From positions 806,001-870,000 of the forward strand of contig CP002916.1 in the NCBI GenBank assembly GCA_000350305.1: a stretch of DNA of 64,000 nt, read 5' to 3'. The DNA is from Thermoplasmatales archaeon BRNA1 (GTDB taxonomy: Archaea > Thermoplasmatota > Thermoplasmata > Methanomassiliicoccales > Methanomethylophilaceae). How positions within the stretch are numbered: the first letter of the stretch is position 1; every line of letters starts with the position of its first letter. Below are positions 8,723 to 17,028 of the stretch, piece by piece. A program made the position numbers and the translations under genes. Below the pieces are notes generated by a model, which was not told the origin of the DNA, searched no databases, and saw nothing but the letters and a program-made list of their open reading frames with translations.

Positions 8723-9385
8723 ATGGGTTTATCCATTCACTCAGACGTGTACATCAGGTGGCACGGGCTCTCGTGTTTCGAGTTCTACGACGGCAGGACA
8801 AGGGTCGTGACCGATCCCCATGACGGGAAATCCATCGGCCTCTACACCCCCAACGTCTACGCCGATGTCGTGCTGTCCACCCATAACTCTTTCGCGAGGA
8901 ACTGCTTCAGGATCGTCAAGGGGACCCACAGGGATTTCCTGGAGTATGCCGGGGACGGCAGCGTCGGGGACTTCTCCTTCCTCGGGCTCCAATCCGGATC
9001 CCTCCACGGCAGCGACGGGAACCAGGGCGCCAACAGCATCTACTCCTTCTCGATGGACGGGATAAGGGTCGCGTTCACCGGGTCCCTGGGGGGCATCCCG
9101 GACGACTTCGCCGTCGAATGCTTACGCGACAGCGACATCCTTTTCGTCCCCGTCGGGGCCTACTCCACCATCTCGATAGACGGCGTGAACGAGTTCATCG
9201 ACATGGTGAGGCCCAAAGTCGTCGTGCCCACCGACTTCAAGATCGGAGGGGTCACCCTCCCCCTCGCGCCCATCCAGGAATTCATGGAGGGCAAGGACCC
9301 GGACTCCTTCGTGCACGTGGGGAACGAGGTGGAGTTCTACAGCGAGGACATCGCCGATTACGAGGGGATCTGGCTCTTCGATTGA
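8723..9385 (+). CDS. UlaG-like metallo-beta-lactamase fold protein lacking metal ligands
   Basis: A 220-residue protein with the strand and loop order of UlaG-type metal-dependent hydrolases (WHGLSCFEFYDGRTRVVTDP at the start, VNEFIDMVRPKVVVPTDF near the end). The usual ligand motif THxHxDH is replaced by THNSFARN. The later PxHY-type histidine is replaced in VVVPTDFKIGG, and the GD turn reads TGSLGG. The metal site therefore looks lost and the protein may be a non-catalytic binding protein. It is transcribed away from DUF373 and converges on aIF6. Confidence 0.75.
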   Translation: MGLSIHSDVYIRWHGLSCFEFYDGRTRVVTDPHDGKSIGLYTPNVYADVVLSTHNSFARNCFRIVKGTHRDFLEYAGDGSVGDFSFLGLQSGSLHGSDGNQGANSIYSFSMDGIRVAFTGSLGGIPDDFAVECLRDSDILFVPVGAYSTISIDGVNEFIDMVRPKVVVPTDFKIGGVTLPLAPIQEFMEGKDPDSFVHVGNEVEFYSEDIADYEGIWLFD

Positions 9386-9391
9386 AGTGCC

Positions 9392-10054
9392 TCAGAAAAG
9401 TGCTAGGCCGTCCTCGATCCTGCCCATCTCGATGGGGGTGGTCTCGTCCCCGATGAGGGCCCCCTTGGTGTTGGCGACGATGCCCGCACCGAGGTACTTG
9501 GAACCGTGGTTGACGGAGGAGGTCTGCACGTCGACCCTGAGGACGTCCTTTATCATCTGGATCTCCTCGGGGGTCGCATCCGTGGGGCAGACGCATCCCT
9601 TGTTGTTGCAGGCGCACAGCGAGCCGACGGTGTTGATGCCGGCGACGGTGCCGCGGACCGCCTCGACCCCGAAGACCTTGGAGATCTGCTTGAGGGTGCG
9701 GTCGGAGGTGTCGGGGTTCACGATGGCCCCGCTGTCGTTGACTAGAATGTTGTTCCCGGCGGCGTTGAGCTCGTCGGGGAGGCGGATGACGGGGAGGTGT
9801 TTCCTGATGAGCTCGAGCTCGTCGCCCTCCACCTGTCCGGAGACGGCTATGCCGTTGGAGTTCATCGCGAGCAGGGACCCAACTACGTGGGCGCCCCCGA
9901 CCGTGACGGTAACGGTTTCCACCCCGAGCGCCTCCTGCAGGTCCCTGAGGAACTGCCCGTCGGCGTCCGGGGTGACGAATGCGAGGCTCTCGTTGGCTAC
10001 CGCGTTCACACCGATGTTGAACGTACCGGATACCCTGGAGAGCCTCATTGTCAT
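9392..10054 (-). CDS. Translation initiation factor aIF6
   Basis: About 220 residues of the eIF6 family, which binds the 50S subunit and blocks premature joining to 30S. The pentein repeats show as LAFVTPDADGQF, NNILVNDSGAIVNPD and GIVANTKGALIGDE. Starts are possible at GTG 10063 (overlapping the L31e stop as GTGA), ATG 10054 and ATG 10048 (MRLSRVSGTF); I chose 10054. It is the last gene of the S19e-PDCD5-L39e-L31e-aIF6 cluster, a conserved archaeal order. Confidence 0.92.
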   Translation of the reverse strand: MTMRLSRVSGTFNIGVNAVANESLAFVTPDADGQFLRDLQEALGVETVTVTVGGAHVVGSLLAMNSNGIAVSGQVEGDELELIRKHLPVIRLPDELNAAGNNILVNDSGAIVNPDTSDRTLKQISKVFGVEAVRGTVAGINTVGSLCACNNKGCVCPTDATPEEIQMIKDVLRVDVQTSSVNHGSKYLGAGIVANTKGALIGDETTPIEMGRIEDGLALF

Positions 10055-10059
10055 CCTGC

Positions 10060-10323
10060 TCACTCCGAGAGGGAGACCTCAACGAGGCCGTCGTCGAACT
10101 TGACGCACTTGACGGCGATCTTGGAGGGCGGGTTGCGGATTCCGTTCTCCCAGAGCTTCTCGTTGACGGACTTGTCGATCCAGACGTGCTCGGCGTCGAC
10201 CTTCATGTGCCTCATGATGGCTGCGCGGACGTCCTTCACTGCGCGCTCGGTCCTCCTGGACCTGGGAGCCTGTTTCGCTCCCCTGAGCGGGATGATGATG
10301 ATCCTGGTTTCTTCGTCTGCCAT
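10060..10323 (-). CDS. rpl31e: 50S ribosomal protein L31e
   Basis: An 87-residue ribosomal protein starting MADEETRIIIIPLRGAKQAP with the family core RRTERAVKDVRAAIMRHMKV and VWIDKSVNEKLW. A GTG nine bases upstream is possible but the ATG gives the usual N-terminus. It lies 5 nt after L39e and is followed at once by aIF6, so it belongs to the translation operon read from 11280 leftward. Confidence 0.93.
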   Translation of the reverse strand: MADEETRIIIIPLRGAKQAPRSRRTERAVKDVRAAIMRHMKVDAEHVWIDKSVNEKLWENGIRNPPSKIAVKCVKFDDGLVEVSLSE

Positions 10324-10328
10324 TGGAA

Positions 10329-10484
10329 TCACTCCTTAAGCTTGCTCATGCGCCACGAGCGCCTCTTGGGGTGCCTCAGGAACTGCCTGTTGGTCCTGAT
10401 CATGACCCAAGCGGGAACACGGCGGTTCTGCTTGACTTTCTTGTTGAGCCTCTCTTTCATCGCAGGGGGCTTGGTGCTGGACAT
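10329..10484 (-). CDS. rpl39e: 50S ribosomal protein L39e
   Basis: A 51-residue, very basic protein starting [20 protein letters not shown] and ending [10 protein letters not shown], the usual length and pattern of L39e (internal [10 protein letters not shown], then [11 protein letters not shown]). L39e lines the exit tunnel of the large subunit. An ATG two codons upstream (10490) would overlap the PDCD5 stop; the 10484 start gives the standard length. It sits between PDCD5 and L31e, as in many archaea. Confidence 0.92.
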   Translation of the reverse strand: MSSTKPPAMKERLNKKVKQNRRVPAWVMIRTNRQFLRHPKRRSWRMSKLKE

Positions 10485-10486
10485 TT

Positions 10487-10837
10487 TCATTCTCTCCTTT
10501 GGTATGTGATGCTTATCTCCCTTTCCTGGGGAGCCATCTGCTGAAGGATCTCCTTGAGCATGGCGTCGGTGACCTGTGACTGCAGCCTTCCGCTCTGTGC
10601 GAGCCTGATGAGCTGGTTCTCCACGGAGGCGGCGAGGTTGGCGTTGGCGAGCTTGACGTTCGCCAGCCTGTCGCGGGCCTCGGGGGTCATGATCTGCCTG
10701 AGAATGGACTGCTTCTGTGCCTCGAGCTGTTTGGCCTGCTGCTCCTGCTGCGCCTGAGCCTGCTGGGACTGGGCCTGCTGCTGGAGCTCCGCCATCCTTC
10801 TCTGCCTTATCGCTTCCAATTCAGGATCTTCTGCCAT
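10487..10837 (-). CDS. DNA-binding protein of the PDCD5/TFAR19 family
   Basis: A 116-residue protein with a Gln/Ala-rich coiled N-terminal helix (around [19 protein letters not shown]) and the compact helical core [20 protein letters not shown]. The family binds double-stranded DNA in archaea and its eukaryotic relative is PDCD5. It is in the conserved S19e-PDCD5-L39e order, 11 nt after S19e. The cellular role in archaea is not well defined. Confidence 0.9.
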   Translation of the reverse strand: MAEDPELEAIRQRRMAELQQQAQSQQAQAQQEQQAKQLEAQKQSILRQIMTPEARDRLANVKLANANLAASVENQLIRLAQSGRLQSQVTDAMLKEILQQMAPQEREISITYQRRE

Positions 10838-10848
10838 GTCTCACGCCT

Positions 10849-11280
10849 TCAGTTCTTGGATGCGTCGAAGACCTCTTTGGCAGCGTTGTCGAGCATGCTC
10901 TGTCCCGCTGCGCTGACCTTGCGTCCCTGCTTGTCGTTGGTGGCCTCGAGGAGTCCGGCGTCCTGGAGCTGGATCAGGCATTTCCTGATGATGTTCCTGG
11001 ATCCCTTGACTGCCCTGTTCGGCTTGGCTCCACGGTCGACGTATCCTCCGTACTCGGCTGCGAGCTTGGAGGTTCCCATGGGACCCTTGACGTACAGCTT
11101 TCTCATGATGGAAGCGGCCCTGGTGTACCACCAGTCCGCCTGGGCGGGAGCCCTCTCCGTGTGGATACCGGTCTTAGCGAACTCGGCCCACTCAGGAGCA
11201 ACTATCTTGTCGTTCTGCTTGAGCTTCTCGGCCACTTTGAGGATGAGGGGCTCTGCGGGAACGTCGTAGACTGTTACCAT
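10849..11280 (-). CDS. rps19e: 30S ribosomal protein S19e
   Basis: A 143-residue small-subunit protein with the family signatures PEWAEFAKTGIHTERAP and DWWYTRAASIMRKLYVKGP, then GSRNIIRKCLIQLQDAGLL. S19e helps mature the small subunit. It is first in its operon. A TATA element on the minus strand (TTATATA, 11346-11352) lies about 65 bp before the start, and the leader ends close to an ATG preceded by GGTGA. Confidence 0.93.
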   Translation of the reverse strand: MVTVYDVPAEPLILKVAEKLKQNDKIVAPEWAEFAKTGIHTERAPAQADWWYTRAASIMRKLYVKGPMGTSKLAAEYGGYVDRGAKPNRAVKGSRNIIRKCLIQLQDAGLLEATNDKQGRKVSAAGQSMLDNAAKEVFDASKN

Positions 11281-11345
11281 TTGTTCACCTGTCTTGCCAC
11301 GAAGGATAATCCTACGCGGCTGCAGGGCCGGATAGGTGCAACTGA

Positions 11346-11352
11346 TATATAA
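11346..11352 (-). promoter_or_regulatory. TATA box of the S19e operon
   Basis: TTATATA read on the minus strand, in an AT-rich context and 66 bp before the S19e start, fits an archaeal TATA element for the translation gene cluster. Between it and the HMGR promoter (11380-11450) are two hairpin-capable segments of unknown role: CCGCACG/CGTGCGG and GAAGGT/ACCTTC. Confidence 0.55.
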
Positions 11353-11573
11353 GCGTAGCTACGCTGAATTAGAATTCAATCCCCGCACGTCCGCCCGAAT
11401 GGGTCCCGTGCGGCCCGAAGGTGCAAAACCTTCCACGGCAGATACCTAAGCGGCATCCAAATCCGTGACTCTTCGATAATCGAATCAGTATATAACCTTG
11501 TCCGTCGGAGAGATCGCTACGGCGGGGAGCCATCATCTCCTGTTTCCCAGCAATCTATTATTATAGGTAAGTC

Positions 11574-12749
11574 ATGGGCAGGCCCATGACTGACGGCACA
11601 GGTCTCAAGAACAGGGGCCATTCGCACGCGGACGTCGACGAGAGGCGCGCCGCTGCGGAACAGTTCACCGGTGCAACCCTCGAGCGCGTTGGAAAGTACT
11701 GCTTCAGCTCGGAGGACGCCGCCCACAACTGCGAGAACATGATCGGCGCGGTGCAGATCCCCCTGGGATACGCCGGGCCCGTGAAGATCAACGGGGAGTA
11801 CGCCCAGGGGGAGTTCCTGGTCCCCATGGCCACCACCGAGGGCGCCCTCATCGCCTCCGTTTCCAGGGGGATGTCCGTCATGAACGATGCGGGAGGCGTT
11901 CGCGCCAAGACCTTCGGCGACTACATGACCCGCGCACCCGTCCTCAGGGTGAGGGACCTGGAGCATTCCTGCCAGGTCATCCAGTGGATCGATGCCCACG
12001 GGGACGAGATGAGGCAGGCCGTCGCAGGGACCACCTCCCACGGGAAGCTCGTCAAGATCGAGAAGTTCCCCACCGGAAGGAACCTCTACCTCAGGTTCTC
12101 CTTCGAGACCGGGGACGCTATGGGAATGAACATGGCCACCATCGCCTCCGAGGCGGTGTGCAGGCTCATCGAACAGGAGACCGGTGCCGTCATGGTCTCC
12201 GTTTCCGGCAACATGTGCTCGGACAAGAAGCCCGCCGCCATCAACATGATCGAGGGGAGGGGCAAGACCGTGGTAGCGGAGGCCCTCATCCCCGCGGACA
12301 TCGTCGAGAAGAGGCTCCACGCCTCCGCATCCGCGATCGTCGAGACCAACATCAGGAAGAACCTCATCGGATCCTCCATGGCCGGGATGCTGGGAGCCAA
12401 CGCCCACGCCGCGAACATGGTCGCAGCCGTCTTCCTAGCCACCGGACAGGACCCCGCACAGGTCACCGAGGGCGCGCTCACCCTCACCGACTGCGAGGAC
12501 GTGGACGGATCGCTCTACATCAGCGTCAGGATGCCCTCCATCGAGGTGGGTACCGTCGGAGGGGGCACCTCCCTCCCCACCCAGGCCGAGGCGCTCAACA
12601 TGATCGGGTGCAAGGGGGCCGGGAAGGCGAGGAAGCTCGCGGAGATCATCGCGGCCACCGTCCTCGCCGGAGAGCTCTCCACCCTCGCCGCACAGGCCGC
12701 CGGACAGCTCGGAAAGGCCCACGCGGAGCTCGGGAGGGGTAAGAAATGA
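11574..12749 (+). CDS. hmgA: 3-hydroxy-3-methylglutaryl-CoA reductase, class I
   Basis: A 391-residue NADPH-dependent enzyme making mevalonate for isoprenoid lipids. Class I motifs are clear: ENMIGAVQIPLGYAGPVKI, FPTGRNLYLRFSFETGDAMG with the DAMGMNM substrate-binding loop, and GTVGGGTSLPTQAEAL. The start at 11574 is the first ATG; MTDGTG at 11586 is an alternative. A TATA-like element (GTATATAAC, near 11490) is in the leader. Its stop overlaps the PheT start as ATGA, linking lipid and translation genes in one transcript. Confidence 0.95.
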   Translation: MGRPMTDGTGLKNRGHSHADVDERRAAAEQFTGATLERVGKYCFSSEDAAHNCENMIGAVQIPLGYAGPVKINGEYAQGEFLVPMATTEGALIASVSRGMSVMNDAGGVRAKTFGDYMTRAPVLRVRDLEHSCQVIQWIDAHGDEMRQAVAGTTSHGKLVKIEKFPTGRNLYLRFSFETGDAMGMNMATIASEAVCRLIEQETGAVMVSVSGNMCSDKKPAAINMIEGRGKTVVAEALIPADIVEKRLHASASAIVETNIRKNLIGSSMAGMLGANAHAANMVAAVFLATGQDPAQVTEGALTLTDCEDVDGSLYISVRMPSIEVGTVGGGTSLPTQAEALNMIGCKGAGKARKLAEIIAATVLAGELSTLAAQAAGQLGKAHAELGRGKK

Positions 12750-14404
12750 CCAACGTCAACATCAGCTACAAGGACCTGAAGGGGCTCCTCGGGGCGGATG
12801 TCTCCCAGCAGACCATCCTCGAGAGGATCCCCCTCCTCGGTTCCGACATCGGGGACAACGTCCCCGGTACAGACGAGATGACCATCGAGTTCTTCCCCAA
12901 CCGCCCCGACCTGTACTCCGTCGAGGGAATCGCAAGGGCAATGAGGCAGTTCTTGGACATCGCGCCCGGACTCCGCAAGTACGATGTCAAACCCTCGGGC
13001 ATCAAGGCGACCGTCACATCCGACGTCAGGGATGTCCGCCCCTACTTCATGTGCTGCGCCGTCTACGGCGTCGAGGTCACCGACACCGTCCTCCGCTCCA
13101 TGATGGAGCTGCAGGAGAAACTGCACATCACCGTGGGGAGGAAGAGGGCCAAGCTCGCAATCGGCATCCACGACCTGGACAAGGTCACCCCTCCGTTCAC
13201 ATTCAAGACCGTCGACCCCGACGGCATATCATTCGTGCCCCTGGCAAAGACCGAGCCCATGACCCCCAGGGAGATCCTGGAGAAACACGAGAAGGGCAGG
13301 GCGTACGCCCACCTCCTCGAGGGGAAGGAGAAGTACCCCATCATCGTCGACGCGGAGGGGAAGGTCCTGTCCTTCCCCCCGATCATCAACGGCGCCCTCA
13401 CCACCGTCACCACCGAGACCAGGAACCTCCTTATCGACGTGACCGGATTCGACGCGACCGCCGTCGAGGGTGCGCTGAACATCGTAGCCACCGCCCTCGC
13501 AGAGAGGGGAGGCACCATCATGTCCGTCGAGATGGAAGGGGCCCCTAAGAAAGTCTACCCCGTCCTCAAGGCCAGGAACATCACCGTCTCCATCAAGGAG
13601 TGCTCCAGGTACCTCGGCACCGCGCTCTCGTCCGAGCAGTGCATCAGGGCCCTGGGACGCATGGGGATGAACGCCCGCACCGCCGGGGACAAGCTCACCG
13701 CCTGCATCCCCGCATACAGGCTGGATATGATGCATCCCGTGGACATCTACGAGGACATCGCCATCGGATACGGCTTCGAGAACATCGGGAACCGCCCGTA
13801 CCGCGTGACCCAGACCTTCGGGAAGCTCCTTCCGGAAACCGAGTTCACCATGAACGCCCAGGACATCATGGTGGGACTGGGATACACCGAGATCACCACC
13901 CTCACGCTCAGCAACCGCAGGGACGAGTTCGAGCTGTCCGGATTCCCGGAGGTGGACTCCGTGACCGTGACAAACCCGATCACCGAGGAGCATACCTGCC
14001 TCCGCTCGTACCTCATGCCCTCTCTGATGAGGATTCTGTGCAACAACAAGCACAGGGACCTGCCCCAGAAGATCTTCGAGGTCGGGTACGTCATACGCAA
14101 CAACAAGAACGTCCCCCACCTCTGTGCCCTCCAGGCGGCTTCCAGGAGCAGCTTCACCGAGGTGAAGTCCCTGGCCGAGAGCATCCTCAGGGAGTTCAAC
14201 GTGGAATACACCCTCAGCGCCTGCGACTACCCTACCTTCGTCCCCGGAAGGGGGGCCTTCATCGAGGTGGACGGCAAGAAGATCGGGCTCTTCGGGGAGA
14301 TGTCACCCAGGACCATCACCGGTTACGAGATGACCCACCCGGTCATGCTCGTGGAGATGGACCTCCAGCCCATAATCGCCAAGAAATCCGGGAGGATGGT
14401 CTGA
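12746..14404 (+). CDS. pheT: Phenylalanyl-tRNA synthetase beta subunit, archaeal type
   Basis: A 552-residue PheRS beta subunit. It has FFPNRPDLYSVEGIARAM (B1 region) and the B3/B4 core, and a catalytic-like module near VDIYEDIAIGYGFENI. It lacks the long bacterial N- and C-terminal extensions, as in archaea. It works with PheS to charge tRNA-Phe and edit misacylated product. It overlaps hmgA by 4 nt and the peroxiredoxin gene starts right after its stop. PheS is not in this window. Confidence 0.93.
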   Translation: MTNVNISYKDLKGLLGADVSQQTILERIPLLGSDIGDNVPGTDEMTIEFFPNRPDLYSVEGIARAMRQFLDIAPGLRKYDVKPSGIKATVTSDVRDVRPYFMCCAVYGVEVTDTVLRSMMELQEKLHITVGRKRAKLAIGIHDLDKVTPPFTFKTVDPDGISFVPLAKTEPMTPREILEKHEKGRAYAHLLEGKEKYPIIVDAEGKVLSFPPIINGALTTVTTETRNLLIDVTGFDATAVEGALNIVATALAERGGTIMSVEMEGAPKKVYPVLKARNITVSIKECSRYLGTALSSEQCIRALGRMGMNARTAGDKLTACIPAYRLDMMHPVDIYEDIAIGYGFENIGNRPYRVTQTFGKLLPETEFTMNAQDIMVGLGYTEITTLTLSNRRDEFELSGFPEVDSVTVTNPITEEHTCLRSYLMPSLMRILCNNKHRDLPQKIFEVGYVIRNNKNVPHLCALQAASRSSFTEVKSLAESILREFNVEYTLSACDYPTFVPGRGAFIEVDGKKIGLFGEMSPRTITGYEMTHPVMLVEMDLQPIIAKKSGRMV

Positions 14405-14899
14405 ATGGTCGAGAAAGGTGAGGAGTTCCCCCGCTTCGTCATGGCGGACGAGAACGGAGAGACGGTGGATTCGAAGGACCTTCTGGGTCTCCGCTACGTA
14501 CTGTTCTTCTACGCCAAGGACAACACCCCCGGATGCACCACAGAGTGCGTTGATTTCACCGCCCTGTACCCCAAGTTCGCCGTCAGGAACATACTCCTGT
14601 TCGGCGTATCCGGAGACTCTTCGGAATCCCACCGGAAGTTCCGCGAGAAGCACGGGATCAAGGAGAAGCTCCTGGTGGACAAGGACCACGCCCTCGCCAA
14701 ACAGGTCGGGGCCTTCGGGGAGAAGAAGAACTACGGGAAGATCGTCCAGGGCACCATCCGCTCCACCTTCCTGATCGGAAAGGACGGGAAGGTCGAGGAG
14801 AAGTGGATGAACGTCAAGGCCACGGGACATGCCCAGAGGGTTCTCGATGGCACTCTGGCACATTTCAGGGACGATTCCGTCTACGACCTCGAGATCTGA
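14405..14899 (+). CDS. Bcp-type peroxiredoxin
   Basis: A 164-residue thiol peroxidase of the BCP/PrxQ group. The peroxidatic cysteine lies in DNTPGCTTECVDF, with a second cysteine five residues on in the pattern typical of PrxQ. The downstream thioredoxin-fold core reads LFGVSGDSSESHRKF. It removes peroxides using thioredoxin-like donors, a useful function in a strict anaerobe. It begins immediately after the pheT stop codon. Confidence 0.9.
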   Translation: MVEKGEEFPRFVMADENGETVDSKDLLGLRYVLFFYAKDNTPGCTTECVDFTALYPKFAVRNILLFGVSGDSSESHRKFREKHGIKEKLLVDKDHALAKQVGAFGEKKNYGKIVQGTIRSTFLIGKDGKVEEKWMNVKATGHAQRVLDGTLAHFRDDSVYDLEI

Positions 14900-14949
14900 C
14901 CTTGAATACATCGGATAAGGGTGCAAAACTGTACTTCTGGGACAGGAAA

Positions 14950-15123
14950 TCACTGTTCCTTATTGTACTTCTCGATGAAACGGCGCATAGTTTCGGGATC
15001 GCTAATGACATAGGTGTTACCGAGAGGCACATACCTTTTGTCCTCTGCGATCATCTTGGACAGTCTTGCCGCAGCTTCGGGAGTATCTATCACCAGATCC
15101 TCGTAGAAAGACTTGGTCGCCAT
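14950..15123 (-). CDS. Orphan small antitoxin-like protein (MATKSF family)
   Basis: A 57-residue protein starting MATKSFYEDLVIDTPEAAAR and ending near DPETMRRFIEKYNKEQ. It is clearly related to the proteins at 39421 and 44870, which each precede a GNAT acetyltransferase. Shared features are MAT[KQ]SF, TPEA, and a C-terminal DPE segment. Here no GNAT gene follows; the next gene downstream is the convergent peroxiredoxin. ATG at 15123 is preferred because it gives the same start as its relatives. It may be a leftover or a solitary regulator. Confidence 0.75.
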   Translation of the reverse strand: MATKSFYEDLVIDTPEAAARLSKMIAEDKRYVPLGNTYVISDPETMRRFIEKYNKEQ

Positions 15124-15213
15124 GCTTTTCCCTCCTATGATTGAACGAGGAGCGTTGCCGTTTATAAATCTTCGCTGCAAAATCATATTCCGACAGGCTG
15201 GAAGTATGATTAT

Positions 15214-15852
15214 TCATTCGGAGGGCGGCATCTGCCAGTAGATGACCGTCCCCCTGTCATCCTTCTTAGGCTCGCCGATCCTATAGGTTCCGGGTTTGAC
15301 GGATGCTATCTGGGGGAAGGATCCGAAGGAGTACTCCCCGACCGCATCCCTCACGGTCATGTTCCTGTCGTTCACTTCGACAGATGTACAATCGGTAGCG
15401 GATTCCGCATTCAGGATGCAGGAGACCCTGCAGGCCAACTCACTGCCTTTTTCGGTGCCTCCGAACAGAACCATGGCGGGTTCGGTGCGGACGATGATCT
15501 GGGAGATGGCGAGAGAATAGACGTCTGGGTCATATCCGATGTATTGGGTCCCGTGGACCGCGTAGAGGGTCTCCACTCCGTACGAATAGATCTCGTGGTA
15601 CAGTGCCTTGAGCTCGGTATGCCCGAACACTACGCCCCATACCCTGGAGCAGTCGTTCACCTCCATAATGCGGGAGAGGACCTCCTTGGTGGAATCGGAG
15701 ACCCTGGGGGGACCGTCCCTCTCGATCTCTATCCAGACCAGATATCCGTCGGAGCGGTCAACCGAAAGCTTGTACCTCTCGAGCATCCCCGGAGGGAGGG
15801 AGCCCTTGCAATTGGAACAGGAACCGTCGGCGGAACAGGAATCGCAGCCCAT
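15214..15852 (-). CDS. EtfA N-terminal-domain-like protein with a cysteine cluster
   Basis: About 212 residues. The N-terminus MGCDSCSADGSCSNCKG has four cysteines spaced like a zinc or iron-sulfur site. The rest resembles the N-terminal half of electron-transfer flavoprotein alpha: EIYSYGVETLYAVHG, AMVLFGGTEKGSELACRVSC, then TDCTSVEVNDRN. The C-terminal FAD-binding domain is missing (EtfA is about 320 residues). Starts GTG 15858 or ATG 15852 are both possible; the first overlaps the PPAT stop. It could be an electron carrier or a regulator that kept the AMP-binding half. Confidence 0.6.
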   Translation of the reverse strand: MGCDSCSADGSCSNCKGSLPPGMLERYKLSVDRSDGYLVWIEIERDGPPRVSDSTKEVLSRIMEVNDCSRVWGVVFGHTELKALYHEIYSYGVETLYAVHGTQYIGYDPDVYSLAISQIIVRTEPAMVLFGGTEKGSELACRVSCILNAESATDCTSVEVNDRNMTVRDAVGEYSFGSFPQIASVKPGTYRIGEPKKDDRGTVIYWQMPPSE

Positions 15853-15854
15853 GC

Positions 15855-16811
15855 TCACTCCCCGTAAGAATCGTTCAGGCGGGGGACCATCGCGGCGGTC
15901 ACTGACTGCTCGGTCAGGGACTTGCGGTCAAGGAGACCTCCGCTGAGGAATCCTATGGCACCCTGCTGCTTCCCGATCTCCGTGATGCCGAAGACCTCCT
16001 TCATGGCATCCCCGACGGTCATGCCGCCGCGGACCTTCTCTGCCACGGCGGAAGGGTACATGAAACCGGAGCCGCAGCCCACGGTGATCCTTCCGTCCTT
16101 ATCGTAAACGGCGCAGTACTGGATATCGTAGAGGCCCTCCTGGCGCTCGAACACGCCCGCCTCGATGCCCACGGCCATGTCGTGCTCTCCGAGGACGAGC
16201 TTGGCACGGTTGATGGCGCCCTGGCGGGTCTGGCCCTCGAACGGCTGGGGAGGCACCCCAGACTCCACCTCGGCGGCGGATATCCTCACGTCACCGTAGA
16301 TCCTCTCCATGACGCTGCGGACGGCTTCCACCTTGACGTGGTTCAGGGAACCGACAACGATGTCCGGGACGGAGTTCTGCCCGCTGCGTGAGTACTCCCC
16401 CCTCATGATGTTGGTGGAGCTGATCTTCGAACCGTCGCAGCTCATGACCAGGGGGACGACCTCGATCCTGAGGGGCGAGATCCCTCTCGAGACCCTCTCC
16501 TCGTTCACCTTATCCGCGTTCCCGGCCGTCTCCTCGGAGACGACCAGGATGTCCGCGGAGTCCATCATGTCCCTGGGACCGTACATGTCGTCGATCTCGA
16601 ACACCCTGTAGGGCTTGTCCTGGGTGTCCAGGAACTTCTCCAGGGCGGTCCTGCGGAGATACATCGGGACGACGTCGGAACGTGTGGACGATGCCATGGC
16701 ATCGCTGGTGATCCCCACGTAGATGATGTCCGCCACCGCGAAGGCGCGGTTTATCAGTGCCACGTGTCCCCTGTGGAGGACGTTGAATGTACCGGCTACT
16801 GCGGCGATCAT
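15855..16811 (-). CDS. Phosphopantetheine adenylyltransferase fused to inosine/xanthosine triphosphatase
   Basis: A 318-residue fusion. Residues 1 to about 150 are an archaeal PPAT (nucleotidyltransferase motif AGTFNVLHRGH, then SSTNIMRGEYS), making dephospho-CoA. Residues from about 155 are a DUF84/YjjX-type NTPase (GSLNHVKVEAVRSVMERIYG, GQTRQGAINRAKL, VGIEAGVFE), which removes non-canonical purine nucleotides. The fusion joins CoA synthesis and nucleotide pool cleaning and is not standard in most archaea. It is followed by the EtfA-like gene and preceded by the zinc-ribbon gene. Confidence 0.85.
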   Translation of the reverse strand: MIAAVAGTFNVLHRGHVALINRAFAVADIIYVGITSDAMASSTRSDVVPMYLRRTALEKFLDTQDKPYRVFEIDDMYGPRDMMDSADILVVSEETAGNADKVNEERVSRGISPLRIEVVPLVMSCDGSKISSTNIMRGEYSRSGQNSVPDIVVGSLNHVKVEAVRSVMERIYGDVRISAAEVESGVPPQPFEGQTRQGAINRAKLVLGEHDMAVGIEAGVFERQEGLYDIQYCAVYDKDGRITVGCGSGFMYPSAVAEKVRGGMTVGDAMKEVFGITEIGKQQGAIGFLSGGLLDRKSLTEQSVTAAMVPRLNDSYGE

Positions 16812-16812
16812 C

Positions 16813-17028
16813 TCAGAAACCCACTACGAGGACGGCCACCGCTACGATAGCCCAGAGGGCGACCATGAATACGGCGTATTTCTTCAGCTTGCGCTTGGCC
16901 TCCGAACCCTCGGCATCCAGGCACTCCTGGGAGCAGAACCTCTCGTTGAATCCTGCGCCGGTGAATGCCTTGCCGCAGTGGAGGCAGTGTCTGTGCTGCG
17001 GGATCTTCACCGGACGCTCATCCGTCAC
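16813..17028 (-). CDS. Zinc-ribbon membrane protein (DUF2116-like)
   Basis: A 71-residue protein with GTG start at 17028 overlapping the TrmY stop as GTGA. It has a Zn ribbon (HCLHCGKAF and RFCSQECLDAEG, four cysteines) and one C-terminal membrane helix (AVFMVALWAIVAVAVLVVGF). Proteins of this shape are common in archaeal genomes between tRNA-modification and SRP genes, and their role is unknown. Confidence 0.75.
   Translation of the reverse strand: MTDERPVKIPQHRHCLHCGKAFTGAGFNERFCSQECLDAEGSEAKRKLKKYAVFMVALWAIVAVAVLVVGF

Noticed and set aside
11375-11450. Possible small RNA between S19e and HMGR
   Set aside because: Two hairpins (CCGCACG/CGTGCGG and GAAGGT/ACCTTC) are present, but there is no separate promoter, so they may simply be leader structure.
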